Below are positions 18,962 to 26,616 of a DNA stretch of 64,000 nt, piece by piece (the first letter of the stretch is position 1; the number at the start of each line of letters is the position of its first letter). This DNA comes from Tritonibacter litoralis (GTDB taxonomy: Bacteria; Pseudomonadota; Alphaproteobacteria; Rhodobacterales; Rhodobacteraceae): contig NZ_WIBF01000003.1 of assembly GCF_009496005.1 (NCBI RefSeq), positions 186,001 through 250,000 of the forward strand, written 5' to 3'. The notes below the pieces were generated by a model, which was not told the origin of the DNA, ran no database searches, and saw only the letters and a list, made by a program, of their open reading frames with translations. The translations under genes were made by a program, and so were the position numbers.

Positions 18962-19750
18962 ATGCCTCTTCAACGTTTGTCCAACATCCTTGATAGCGTT
19001 GCCTTTGGCCGCTTTATCACCGCTGTGATCCTGGTGAATGCTGTGACCTTGGGGATGGAGACCTCCCCCCGGATCATGGCGGGTTTTGGGGAGCTCATTC
19101 ACTGGCTCGACAATCTGTGCCTTGTGATTTTTGTGGCTGAGATTGCGGCCAAACTGGTGGTGCGCCGGTTGCGGTTCTTCCTGAACGGTTGGAGCGTGTT
19201 TGATTTCGTCATCGTAGGCATCGCGCTTGTTCCGGGCGCTCAAGGGCTGTCTGTGCTGCGGGCCTTGCGGATTTTGAGGGTTTTGCGCGTCATCTCGGTT
19301 GCGCCACGCCTGCGCCGTGTGGTCGAGGGGTTCATCAACGCGCTGCCCGGCATGGCCTCGGTTTTTTTGCTGATGGCGATTATCTTCTACATCGGCTCTG
19401 TCATCGCGACCAAACTGTTTGCCTCGGCGTTTCCGGATTGGTTCGGCAACCTTGGGCTTTCGGCCTATTCACTGTTCCAGATCATGACGCTGGAAAGCTG
19501 GTCCATGGGAATCGTGCGCCCGGTGATGGTGGTTTACCCCTATGCTTGGGTGTTCTTTGTCCCCTTTATCATGGTGACAACTTTTGCCGTGGTTAACCTT
19601 TTGGTAGGTCTGATTGTGAACTCTATGCAGGACGCGCATGGCGAAGAGGAAACCCAGCTGACCGATGCTTACCGCGACGATGTTTTGACGCGACTGGAAC
19701 GTATCGAACAGGCTCTGGCAGCCGTTTCCGACCAAAATGCAAAGAAGTGA
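18962..19750 (+). CDS. Bacterial voltage-gated sodium channel (NaChBac/NavSp type)
   Basis: 262 residues, one six-helix channel subunit that would assemble as a homotetramer in the inner membrane. S1-S3 occupy about residues 15-90. S4 (LSVLRALRILRVLRVISVAP, ~96-115) has arginines at every third position. The pore filter is TLESWSMG (176-183), the sodium-selective glutamate-ring signature also found in NavSp and NavMs. S6 contains NLLVGLIVNSMQDA, and the C-terminal ~35 residues look like the tetramerising coiled coil. In marine bacteria these channels are tied to motility or pH homeostasis; the role here is inferred. Confidence 0.93.
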   Translation: MPLQRLSNILDSVAFGRFITAVILVNAVTLGMETSPRIMAGFGELIHWLDNLCLVIFVAEIAAKLVVRRLRFFLNGWSVFDFVIVGIALVPGAQGLSVLRALRILRVLRVISVAPRLRRVVEGFINALPGMASVFLLMAIIFYIGSVIATKLFASAFPDWFGNLGLSAYSLFQIMTLESWSMGIVRPVMVVYPYAWVFFVPFIMVTTFAVVNLLVGLIVNSMQDAHGEEETQLTDAYRDDVLTRLERIEQALAAVSDQNAKK

Positions 19751-19810
19751 TTTGGGTTTGGCCTCAAATTCAGCTATCGGCAGGAAGAGGCAATAAAAAC
19801 GAGCAGTACG

Positions 19811-20329
19811 ATGGACAGACGTGCATTTGCAGCAAGCGCCGCGGCAAGCCTTGCCCTGGCAGGGTGCTCAGCGCCAAGCAATAAGTTTCAGAACTACTAT
19901 GGTCCCCGCGTGACATCTGTTGTGGTGAACAAAGGGGCGCGACACATGTATTTGCTGAATGAGAATGACGTTCTGCGCAAATACAAGGTGGATCTGGGTT
20001 TTGCGCCTTTGGGGCACAAGCGGATCGAAGGCGACGGGAAAACGCCTGAAGGCACCTATTGGATCAACCGCCGCAATCCCAACAGCGCGTTTCACCTGTC
20101 GCTGGGGATCTCATATCCAAATGCGCAGGATATCGCACGGGCGCGCGCCTTGGGCAAAAGCCCAGGTGGAGAGATCTTTATCCACGGTCAGCCCAATATC
20201 TTGCGAGATCGCAGTCGCGCCGAACGGCTCAGCGATTGGACAGCGGGCTGCATCGCTGTGAAAAACGGTGAGATGGAAGAGATCTATGCCATGGTTCAAA
20301 ACGGTACGCCGATCTTTTTGAACGCATGA
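19811..20329 (+). CDS. L,D-transpeptidase (YkuD)-fold lipoprotein
   Basis: 172 residues. The N-terminus is a lipoprotein signal (FAASAAASLALAGCS, lipobox cysteine near residue 19). The YkuD catalytic region is FIHGQP followed by SDWTAGCIAVKN (nucleophile C147), so it acts on periplasmic peptidoglycan crosslinks or lipoprotein attachment. The arginine normally after GC[IV] is alanine here, a variation seen in the SDWTxGCIA branch of the family. It lies near a CAP lipoprotein and a second YkuD protein. Confidence 0.85.
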   Translation: MDRRAFAASAAASLALAGCSAPSNKFQNYYGPRVTSVVVNKGARHMYLLNENDVLRKYKVDLGFAPLGHKRIEGDGKTPEGTYWINRRNPNSAFHLSLGISYPNAQDIARARALGKSPGGEIFIHGQPNILRDRSRAERLSDWTAGCIAVKNGEMEEIYAMVQNGTPIFLNA

Positions 20330-20338
20330 GATATCGCT

Positions 20339-20360
20339 TGCGGGCGCGTTTGCGCCCGCA
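20339..20360. terminator. Hairpin between convergent genes, no T-run
   Basis: Perfect 9-bp GC-rich stem, TGCGGGCGC (20339-20347) with GCGCCCGCA (20352-20360), and a GTTT loop, sitting between two convergent stop codons. It is placed as a terminator would be but has no T-run on either strand. Confidence 0.45.
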
Positions 20361-20367
20361 GCAGGCC

Positions 20368-20862
20368 TTAGCTGCCCATTACCAAAGTCCACCACAGTTT
20401 GCCGTTGGGCTCTTGGAACCAGAAGAAACCCATATTGGCGGCGTTGGGATCCAGCACAACAGAACGGGTTGCGGGATCTTCCATCCACGCCGTAAGGGTT
20501 TGGACTTCGCTTTCATAGGTTTCTGAAATCGCTTCACCAACCAGATCGCCGGTGTATCCGGTACGCGCGATCCGGTCCAAAGGTGAGGATCCGTCTGAGC
20601 CAAAATGCCAGGGCCGATTCTGGACCGACATATCGCGCGAGTGAGTAGCGGCGGCAGCGTTTAGCTCAGCGTTAAGCTGAACCGGTGCTCGACCGGCCGC
20701 CTCACGCAAGGCATTGACCGAATCCAGCATCCGGAATTGCACTTTGTCCGCATTGCGAATGCGATACACGCCGCTGTTTGCGGTGTCGATCGGAGTGGAC
20801 GTCGTACAGGCTGCGGCAACTAACGTAGAACACAGCGCAAAGATTAAGAGAATTCGGGACAT
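20368..20862 (-). CDS. CAP (SCP/PR-1-like) domain lipoprotein
   Basis: 164 residues. Lipoprotein signal LVAAACT (C19), then a CAP domain: VNALREAAGRAPVQLNAELN ... AATHSRDM ... WHFGSDGSSPLDRIARTGY ... GEAISETY. The bacterial family (YkwD-like) is extracellular and its biochemical role is poorly defined. It is convergent with the first YkuD protein and divergent from the second, which suggests a role at the cell envelope. Confidence 0.85.
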   Translation of the reverse strand: MSRILLIFALCSTLVAAACTTSTPIDTANSGVYRIRNADKVQFRMLDSVNALREAAGRAPVQLNAELNAAAATHSRDMSVQNRPWHFGSDGSSPLDRIARTGYTGDLVGEAISETYESEVQTLTAWMEDPATRSVVLDPNAANMGFFWFQEPNGKLWWTLVMGS

Positions 20863-21028
20863 TTCGCACCTTGGGTAATCTGCACATATTGCCTTTACCC
20901 CTCCTGTGGCGAATGCGCAAATAGGCTGGCGGTATAATGCCTGTCACAGTTTTGTTTGATTTGCGACTGAGGCAAGAGAGCCATATTATGAGCAATAACC
21001 TTGTCCCATTCATTCGGGTATCGATCTC

Positions 21029-21646
21029 ATGAGCAAATCTATTTTTGGCCAGTTAAACCGGCGCCGGTTTTTGACTTCAGCTGCGGCCATGGTGGCAACA
21101 CCCACTTTGGCGCAAGAGGCGGATCCCATTGCGGAAACCGCATATGATCCGTTGCGTCCACCCCCAGAACCCGAACCCCCTGTGACGCGCAATATTTCCG
21201 CCTTCCGGGCCAAGAGCTGGCAGCCCTATTTCGACAATCTGCGTAACGGAGCGATTCTCGTCGATATCGACAGCCGGGCGCTTCATTACTGGGCAGACGA
21301 CGGGGAAACTTACAAATTATTCCCCTCTTCGGTGCCATTGTCCGAGGATTTGACCCGTCGCGGTCGAACGCAGGTCATTCGAAAGGTTAACGGACCCAGC
21401 TGGTCACCGACCCCAAACATGCGGAAACGGAACCCAGAATGGCCTGCATACATCCCGCCAGGCCCTGATAATCCCTTGGGAACACACGCTTTGTACCTAA
21501 GTTGGCAATATTATCGGATCCACGGCACCCACGACACGCGTAAAATCGGCAGAAGATCATCCAATGGGTGTATTGGTCTTTACAATGAACATATCGCAGA
21601 GCTGTTTTCATTGACCAAGGTAGGCACGCAAGTGTTGCTTATTTGA
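21029..21646 (+). CDS. L,D-transpeptidase (YkuD) with Tat-like signal
   Basis: 205 residues. The N-terminus NRRRFLTSAAAMVATPTLAQ resembles a twin-arginine signal cleaved after AQ (~residue 29). The catalytic YkuD motif is HGTHDTRKIGRRSSNGCIGL, with nucleophile C181 and the upstream histidine; the arginine usually following GCI is replaced by glycine. Probably makes 3-3 peptidoglycan crosslinks or attaches proteins to the wall in the periplasm. A separate gene from the YkuD lipoprotein 0.7 kb upstream, and not closely similar to it. Confidence 0.88.
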   Translation: MSKSIFGQLNRRRFLTSAAAMVATPTLAQEADPIAETAYDPLRPPPEPEPPVTRNISAFRAKSWQPYFDNLRNGAILVDIDSRALHYWADDGETYKLFPSSVPLSEDLTRRGRTQVIRKVNGPSWSPTPNMRKRNPEWPAYIPPGPDNPLGTHALYLSWQYYRIHGTHDTRKIGRRSSNGCIGLYNEHIAELFSLTKVGTQVLLI

Positions 21647-21688
21647 CGACATGCGAATTAGGCTAGGAAACGTGGGCGCAACAAGTGT

Positions 21689-21718
21689 TTGCAATTCTTT
21701 GGCTGTGGTGATTATTAG
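21689..21718 (+). promoter_or_regulatory. Candidate sigma-70 promoter for the 60-residue peptide gene
   Basis: TTGCAA (21689-21694), 18-base spacer, TATTAG (21713-21718). The transcript would begin near 21725 and carry a GCGCAC/GTGCGC hairpin (about 21741-21761) just before the GGAGG ribosome binding site. Sequence pattern only. Confidence 0.4.
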
Positions 21719-21780
21719 AAAATCACGAGGCAAGTCTTGGCCGCGCACGTTATTACTGTGCGCATTTACTGGAGGTTAAC

Positions 21781-21963
21781 ATGAAAAAACTCGTTCTCGC
21801 TGCTGCTCTGACCGTTGTTGCTGGCGCTGCCGTTGCTGGTGGTCTGGCAGAGCCGATCGTAGAGCCGCCGGTTGTTGTTGAAGCCGCAGAAGGTTCGTCT
21901 TCGGGCATCCTGCTGCCGCTGCTGCTGCTGGTTCTGGTTGGTGCTGCTGTTGCATCGAACTAA
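21781..21963 (+). CDS. Small hypothetical exported/membrane peptide
   Basis: 60 residues. The first ~19 form a clear signal peptide (KKLVLAAALTVVAGAAVA), then a short acidic, proline- and valine-rich stretch (EPIVEPPVVVEAAEG), then a hydrophobic C-terminal segment (ILLPLLLLVLVGAAVA) able to cross the membrane once. It has a strong GGAGG site, a candidate promoter and its own terminator, so it is a real, probably well expressed gene. No known family recognised; the structure would suit a small inner-membrane peptide with a periplasmic N-terminus. Confidence 0.8.
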   Translation: MKKLVLAAALTVVAGAAVAGGLAEPIVEPPVVVEAAEGSSSGILLPLLLLVLVGAAVASN

Positions 21964-21983
21964 GTTCGACTTGATACAAGCTT

Positions 21984-22015
21984 AAAAAGGCGGTGGTCTC
22001 TCCACCGCCTTTTTT
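21984..22015 (+). terminator. Rho-independent terminator after the small peptide gene
   Basis: Stem AAAAAGGCGGTGG (21984-21996) pairs fully with CCACCGCCTTTTT (22002-22014) around a 5-base loop. A-rich on one side and T-rich on the other, so it can also end the convergent hemH transcript. Confidence 0.9.
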
Positions 22016-22037
22016 ATTTGCTGAGGTTAATGGCCTG

Positions 22038-23099
22038 TTAATCCAGCCAGCCTTTGAGGTTGTCTTCGATCACAGTTGCGAGAGCTGCAATGTGATCCGA
22101 GTCATCATTCAGGCAAGGGATATACACAAACTCCTCGCCACCTGCGTGCTCAAAGCTTTCACAGATCTCTTCGTTGATCTCTTCCAAAGTTTCGATGCAG
22201 TCCGCAGAAAATGCCGGCGCAATCACGGCGATGTTTTTCTTACCTTGCCGGGCCAGATCTGCGACGTGTTCCACAGTATAGGGCCGCAGCCATTCTTCGG
22301 GGCCAAAGACCGATTGAAAGGTTGTCGTGATCTGCGTTTCATCCCAACCCAGCCGTTCCCGCAACAGCCGTGTCGTTTTCTGACACTGGCAGTGATAGGG
22401 GTCGCCTTCCATCAAATAGCGTTTGGGCATCCCGTGATAGGACACCACCAAAATGTCGGGGCGTTTTTCCGCTTTGGCGTAGGCTTCCTCAACCGAGCGG
22501 GCAAGCGCCTCGATGTAGGCAGGTTGATCAAAATAGGGCGCGATGGTGCGCGCCGCGGGCTGCCATTTCTCATCCATCAGGGCGCGGAAGAACTGATCAT
22601 TTGCCGTGCCTGAGGTCGCACCGGCATATTGTGGATAAAGCGGCACAAACAGGATCTTTTGGCAGCCTGCGGCAACCATTTCGCGGACTATGGATTTGGT
22701 CGAGGGGTTGCCATAGCGCATGCAGAAATCAACGATCACCTGATCGCCATAACGCTCTTCCATCGCAGCGGCCATTTTGGCGGTCTGGTCCTTGGTGATG
22801 GTCATCAAAGGGCTTTCGCCTTTGTCATGGTTCCAGATCGATTTATAGGCCTCGCCCGAGCTGAACGGGCGTTTGCTCAGAATGATCAGCTGCAGCAATG
22901 GCTGCCATTTCCATCTGGGATAATCGATGACCCGTTTGTCCGACAGGAATTCGTTCAAATATCGGCGCATCGGCCAATAGGAATAATCATCCGGCGTTCC
23001 CAGATTGGCCAAAAGAATCCCGACCTTCTCCGCCTTGATCTTGGGGTGGTCTGCAGGCGCATGGGCGGGGCAGGTGGCGGTTGTGGTCTTGTCCAACAT
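22038..23099 (-). CDS. hemH: Ferrochelatase
   Basis: Inserts Fe2+ into protoporphyrin IX, the last step of haem synthesis. 353 residues from the ATG at 23099. Two ATGs lie close together, and AGGA sits 8 bases before this one but only 2 before the other at 23105, so the inner one is preferred. Landmarks are LLANLGTPDDYSYWPMRRYL, the LVSYHGMPKRY catalytic-histidine region (written VVSYHGMPKRY here) and the C-terminal FSADCIETLEEI motif with its conserved glutamates. Convergent with the small peptide gene. Confidence 0.95.
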   Translation of the reverse strand: MLDKTTTATCPAHAPADHPKIKAEKVGILLANLGTPDDYSYWPMRRYLNEFLSDKRVIDYPRWKWQPLLQLIILSKRPFSSGEAYKSIWNHDKGESPLMTITKDQTAKMAAAMEERYGDQVIVDFCMRYGNPSTKSIVREMVAAGCQKILFVPLYPQYAGATSGTANDQFFRALMDEKWQPAARTIAPYFDQPAYIEALARSVEEAYAKAEKRPDILVVSYHGMPKRYLMEGDPYHCQCQKTTRLLRERLGWDETQITTTFQSVFGPEEWLRPYTVEHVADLARQGKKNIAVIAPAFSADCIETLEEINEEICESFEHAGGEEFVYIPCLNDDSDHIAALATVIEDNLKGWLD

Positions 23100-23207
23100 A
23101 GTCATTGTCCTGTGGAGGGCCCAAGGCGGCCGCAAGTGTTTCAGCTCGTACTAAAAACCATACTGTCTGAAAAACCAATTGGATCACATTGGCGCAGTAT
23201 TGGTTGC

Positions 23208-24041
23208 TTAATCTTTTGGGAGTGGTTTTTCCGGGACCTTCAACGCCTCGGCCAGACGCATTTTTGCCGATCCCGGACGCAGCGGTTGTTGCTGACTGTC
23301 AGAGGGCGACCATCCGGTCAGGCAGATCAGTTCAAACGTCGCAGGCAAGCGGTCCGCGTCATTGGCAAAATGCGCGCGATAAAGCCGGTCCGCCTCGGCA
23401 AACACAGTGCGTGGCGTGGGGCGTTTCAAACGTGCGGTCAGCGCGTTCCCTTCCCCCATGTCACGCAGATCTCTGCCCAAATGCCAAATGTCCCGGTACT
23501 CTGCGGTCAACGGCACAACATCAGCAACCGGCAAGGCAAAGCCTGCCCGCTGCAACAGCCCACCTAAGTCGCGGACCTCGGCCATTGGTGCAATTCGCGG
23601 TGAAAGACCACCCAGAACGCGGGTCTCGGCCTCGGCCAAGACTGCGCGCAGCTCGTGTAGGGTACGACCGCCCAAAAGGGTGACCAGCAAAAGCCCATCC
23701 TCTTTCAGGGCGCGGCGGCATTGGATCAGCTGACCAACCGGATCATTCGCCCAATGCAGCGCCATGTTGTGGATCACCAGGTCATGGGACGCCGGTTTTA
23801 GGTCCAGCACCTCCTCATCCGCAACGATTGTGGCGTTTTTAGCAAAATTTTCCCAAATTTCGCCAAAACCACTAACAATCGCCGGCGCCGTAAAGGTTCT
23901 GTTAACCATAGACAGCCGATCTTCGATCTCATCTCGGGCGAGGTGATGCAGGAACATGGCATCTGGTTTTGTCCGGGCCCGATGGGCATCCAGAGCACGG
24001 CGATCAAACAGATTGGGCTGGTTTTGCGATGTCTCACTCAT
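23208..24041 (-). CDS. NDUFAF5-like methyltransferase-fold protein
   Basis: 277 residues. The second half closely follows mitochondrial NDUFAF5, the complex I assembly factor that hydroxylates an arginine of NDUFS7: MALHWANDPVGQL, LKEDGLLLVTLLGGRTLHEL, GGLSPRIAPMAEVRDLGGLL and LRDMGEGNAL. The N-terminal FDRRALDAHRAR also fits. The usual glycine-rich SAM motif I is missing; at that place the protein reads VSGFGEIWENFAKNATIVAD. It may therefore bind cofactor differently or act as a scaffold. An NDUFA9-like gene at 61963 gives a second complex I-associated protein in the window. Divergent from comF. Confidence 0.75.
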   Translation of the reverse strand: MSETSQNQPNLFDRRALDAHRARTKPDAMFLHHLARDEIEDRLSMVNRTFTAPAIVSGFGEIWENFAKNATIVADEEVLDLKPASHDLVIHNMALHWANDPVGQLIQCRRALKEDGLLLVTLLGGRTLHELRAVLAEAETRVLGGLSPRIAPMAEVRDLGGLLQRAGFALPVADVVPLTAEYRDIWHLGRDLRDMGEGNALTARLKRPTPRTVFAEADRLYRAHFANDADRLPATFELICLTGWSPSDSQQQPLRPGSAKMRLAEALKVPEKPLPKD

Positions 24042-24055
24042 AAGGGATGTTTAGG

Positions 24056-24784
24056 ATGTTGCACGCCCAGATACAAACGGCTGTTTCGCTGGTTTATCCT
24101 CCACAGTGTTCCAGCTGTGATGCGCTGGTTGAGAGCGATGCGGGTCTGTGCGGCGCGTGCTGGAAGGAAATGCACTTTCTTTCGGGTACCGTCTGTGACA
24201 GCTGTGGCTGTGCACTGCCCGGAGAGCGTGATGGCTTTCGTCTGGAGTGCGACAGCTGCCTGGGGCAGACCCACCCGTGGAGCCAGGGCCGCGCCGCGTT
24301 GGAATATAAGGGCAAGGCCAAAGATCTGGTAATGGGGCTTAAATACGGGGACCGCACAGATACCGCCCGCATGGCTGCAGGTTGGATGCTGCGCGCTTCG
24401 GCCCCCTTGTTGCGCGACAATCCGATTGTGACACCTGTTCCGCTGCATTGGACACGGACTTTGCGCCGTAAATACAATCAATCCGCGCTTTTGGCCGAAG
24501 CCTTTGCTGAACATGGGCGATTGGATTACTGGCCTGATCTTCTGAAACGGACCAAGATCACGCCATCCCTGGACCATAAGTCCAAGGAACAGCGATTTCG
24601 AACCCTGAACAACGCGATTGCACCCCACCCACGCCACAAGGAATTGATGCAGGGCCGGGTGGTTTTGTTGATTGACGATGTGATGACGTCAGGGGCGACT
24701 TTGTCTGCCTGTGCGGATGCCTGCCTGCGCGCCGGCGCCGCAGATGTGCGCGTTTCGGTACTGGCGCGTGTCACGCAAGAGTGA
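24056..24784 (+). CDS. ComF-family phosphoribosyltransferase-like protein
   Basis: 242 residues. An N-terminal zinc-ribbon-like part with paired cysteines (CSSCD ... CGACW ... CDSCGCALPG ... CDSC) is followed by a type I phosphoribosyltransferase fold with the PRPP loop VLLIDDVMTSGATLSACADA near the C-terminus. ComF proteins support DNA uptake in competent bacteria; in others the role is unclear. Start at ATG 24056, nine bases after AAGGG, rather than at the ATG at 24047. Confidence 0.85.
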   Translation: MLHAQIQTAVSLVYPPQCSSCDALVESDAGLCGACWKEMHFLSGTVCDSCGCALPGERDGFRLECDSCLGQTHPWSQGRAALEYKGKAKDLVMGLKYGDRTDTARMAAGWMLRASAPLLRDNPIVTPVPLHWTRTLRRKYNQSALLAEAFAEHGRLDYWPDLLKRTKITPSLDHKSKEQRFRTLNNAIAPHPRHKELMQGRVVLLIDDVMTSGATLSACADACLRAGAADVRVSVLARVTQE

Positions 24785-24869
24785 TCAAATCATTTTGCAT
24801 CTAGATTTTAGAAGGCGCGCATCCCAGATTGTCCGGTGACCCAAGCCATATCCAATTTGGAGCCCCTTT

Positions 24870-25127
24870 ATGAAACCGGTTGAAATCTATACCTCGCCTC
24901 TGTGCGGTTACTGCCACCAAGCCAAGCGCCTGCTGAAGCAGAAGGGTGTGAAATTCTCGGAAGTTGACGTTCTGACCAGCCCCAAGCGCAAACAAGAGAT
25001 GATCAAGCGCGCCAATGGCGGTCGGACTGTGCCGCAGATCTTCATTGGTGGCACTCATGTCGGCGGTTGCGACGACCTTTATGCGTTGGAGCGTGAAGGC
25101 AAGCTGGACCCGATCCTGGCCGCCTAA
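24870..25127 (+). CDS. grxC: Glutaredoxin 3
   Basis: 85-residue glutathione-dependent disulfide reductase. Active site CGYC (residues ~12-15, in SPLCGYCHQAKRLL), followed by the TVPQIFIGG cis-proline loop and HVGGCDDL. Length and motifs match GrxC. Ten bases separate it from the nitrilase-family gene, so the two are probably co-transcribed. Confidence 0.93.
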   Translation: MKPVEIYTSPLCGYCHQAKRLLKQKGVKFSEVDVLTSPKRKQEMIKRANGGRTVPQIFIGGTHVGGCDDLYALEREGKLDPILAA

Positions 25128-25136
25128 GGTTAATTG

Positions 25137-25970
25137 ATGATGCGCGCTGCCCTTTTGCAAATGACCTCCTCGGATCAGCCAGAGGAAAATCTCCAGACCG
25201 TTTTGGAGATGATCCGCGCTGCTGTGGCGGGCGGCGCGCACTATGTCTTGACGCCTGAGGTAACAAATTGCCTGTCCGGCAGCCGCACCCATCAGCGGGA
25301 CGTTCTGCGCACTCAGGACGAAGATGTGACACTACCGGCACTATGTGAGGCGGCCGCTCAACATGGCATTTGGCTGACGATCGGCTCATTGGGGCTCAAG
25401 ACGACGGATCCGGACGGTCGTTTTGCAAACCGGCAGTTTCTGATCTCACCTGCGGGAGAGATTGTGGATCACTATGACAAGATCCATATGTTTGACGTGA
25501 ACGTCTCGCCCGAGGAGACATATCGCGAATCAGATGGGTATCGTCCCGGAACCCGCGCGGTTGTCGCTGATGCCGGGTTTGCCCGGATTGGCATGACAAT
25601 CTGTTACGATGTGCGTTTTCCTTATTTGCATCGCGCTTTGGCTCATGGTGGTGCGCAGATCCTGACGGCGCCTGCGGCCTTTTCCCATGTGACCGGCGCG
25701 GCCCATTGGCACGCGTTGTTACAAGCCCGCGCCATTGAAACCGGATGTTTTGTTTTGGCCCCGGCGCAAACCGGACATCACGCAACCTCACGCGGGCCTC
25801 GGCGCAGAACATTTGGTCATTCCTTGGCCATCGCGCCCTGGGGTGAGATTTTGTTGGATGCGGGTGTTGAACCCGGTGTGAGTTTCGTTGATCTCGACAT
25901 GGAAAAAGTAGAAGAAGCACGCAGGCGCGTGCCATCCTTGACCCATGATAGAGAGTTCGACGGACCCTGA
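25137..25970 (+). CDS. Carbon-nitrogen hydrolase (Nit1/Nit2-type amidase)
   Basis: 277 residues. The nitrilase catalytic triad is visible: E41 (YVLTPE), K115 (HYDKIHMF) and C156 (GMTICYDVRFPYLHRALAHG). The closest group is the Nit1/Nit2 omega-amidase and deaminated-glutathione amidase branch, which repairs mis-transaminated metabolites; a neighbouring glutaredoxin fits that loosely. I start at the first ATG at 25137 and not at the TTG before it. Its stop overlaps the MarR-family start. Confidence 0.87.
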   Translation: MMRAALLQMTSSDQPEENLQTVLEMIRAAVAGGAHYVLTPEVTNCLSGSRTHQRDVLRTQDEDVTLPALCEAAAQHGIWLTIGSLGLKTTDPDGRFANRQFLISPAGEIVDHYDKIHMFDVNVSPEETYRESDGYRPGTRAVVADAGFARIGMTICYDVRFPYLHRALAHGGAQILTAPAAFSHVTGAAHWHALLQARAIETGCFVLAPAQTGHHATSRGPRRRTFGHSLAIAPWGEILLDAGVEPGVSFVDLDMEKVEEARRRVPSLTHDREFDGP

Positions 25971-26410
25971 TGGAAGAAACAACCCCTTTGGCGGTCGCGC
26001 TTTTTAGCGAGATCCTTATGGCCGATCAATTGGCACGGGCGCGGTTAAGCCGAGCCTTGCCCAAAGGGATGGAACTGTCGCATTTTTCCGTTCTGAACCA
26101 TCTGGCGGGAGTCGGAATGGAGCGCACGCCTGCGCAATTGGCCAAATTGTTTCACGTGACACGCGGCGCCATGACCAACACGTTGAACAAGCTCGAAGTG
26201 GCAGGTTACATCCACATTCGCCCGGATTGGGACGATGCGCGCCGCAAATTTGTGGATATCAGCCCCGCGGGGCGCCGCGCACGGGATTCCGCCCTGGCAG
26301 GAATTTTGCCGATCATTTCCGAAGTGGTGAATGAGCTGGGTGATGAACGGGTCCGCGCGACCTTGCCGATTTTACGGGAGCTGCGCACCAAATTGGACGC
26401 CGCGTCCTGA
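25970..26410 (+). CDS. MarR-family transcriptional regulator
   Basis: 146 residues. Winged-helix DNA-binding region: HFSVLNHLAGVGMERTPAQL, FHVTRGAMTNTLNKLEVAGYI (recognition helix), then the wing RPDWDDARRKFVDISPAGR. It overlaps the nitrilase-family stop (ATGA) and is the last gene of the grxC-nitrilase-marR unit. Ligand and targets unknown. Confidence 0.88.
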   Translation: MEETTPLAVALFSEILMADQLARARLSRALPKGMELSHFSVLNHLAGVGMERTPAQLAKLFHVTRGAMTNTLNKLEVAGYIHIRPDWDDARRKFVDISPAGRRARDSALAGILPIISEVVNELGDERVRATLPILRELRTKLDAAS

Positions 26411-26416
26411 CCTGTC

Positions 26417-26461
26417 AAAAAAGCGACGGCCCCGTGTTCTCCCATCCTGAACACGAGGCCG
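26417..26461 (-). terminator. Rho-independent terminator downstream of ubiG
   Basis: Twelve pairs with one mismatch: CGGCC.CGTGTTC (26427-26439) with GAACACG.GGCCG (26449-26461), loop of 9. Read on the minus strand it is followed by TTTTTT (26422-26417). It lies about 155 bases past the ubiG stop. The plus strand lacks a T-run, so it belongs to the minus transcript. Confidence 0.75.
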
Positions 26462-26535
26462 CTTGGTCTTGCGAGTGGTGGTTTGGAAACTTCAAACCGT
26501 AATACCAGACTAATCTTTTTAAGCTTTGAAGAAAA

Positions 26536-26575
26536 TGCCACAGAAGGCGTGGCAGCCCTATCCAAAAGGATAGGG
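26536..26575 (-). ncRNA. Two adjacent hairpins in the ubiG 3' region, possible 3'UTR-derived sRNA
   Basis: Between the ubiG stop and its terminator lie an 8-bp perfect hairpin (CCCTATCC 26556-26563 with GGATAGGG 26568-26575, four-base loop) and a 6-bp hairpin (TGCCAC 26536-26541 with GTGGCA 26549-26554). With the terminator this gives a ~200-base structured 3' tail. An RNA gene is a guess from structure only; a plain structured 3'UTR is equally possible. Confidence 0.3.
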
Positions 26576-26616
26576 AAAACCGTATATGTGCCGCAGTGCT
26601 TTGATCGCAAACGGGT

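Noticed and set aside
26206-26610. 134-codon minus-strand frame over marR and the ubiG 3' tail
   Set aside because: Two thirds is antisense to marR and it crosses the terminator stem at 26427-26461.
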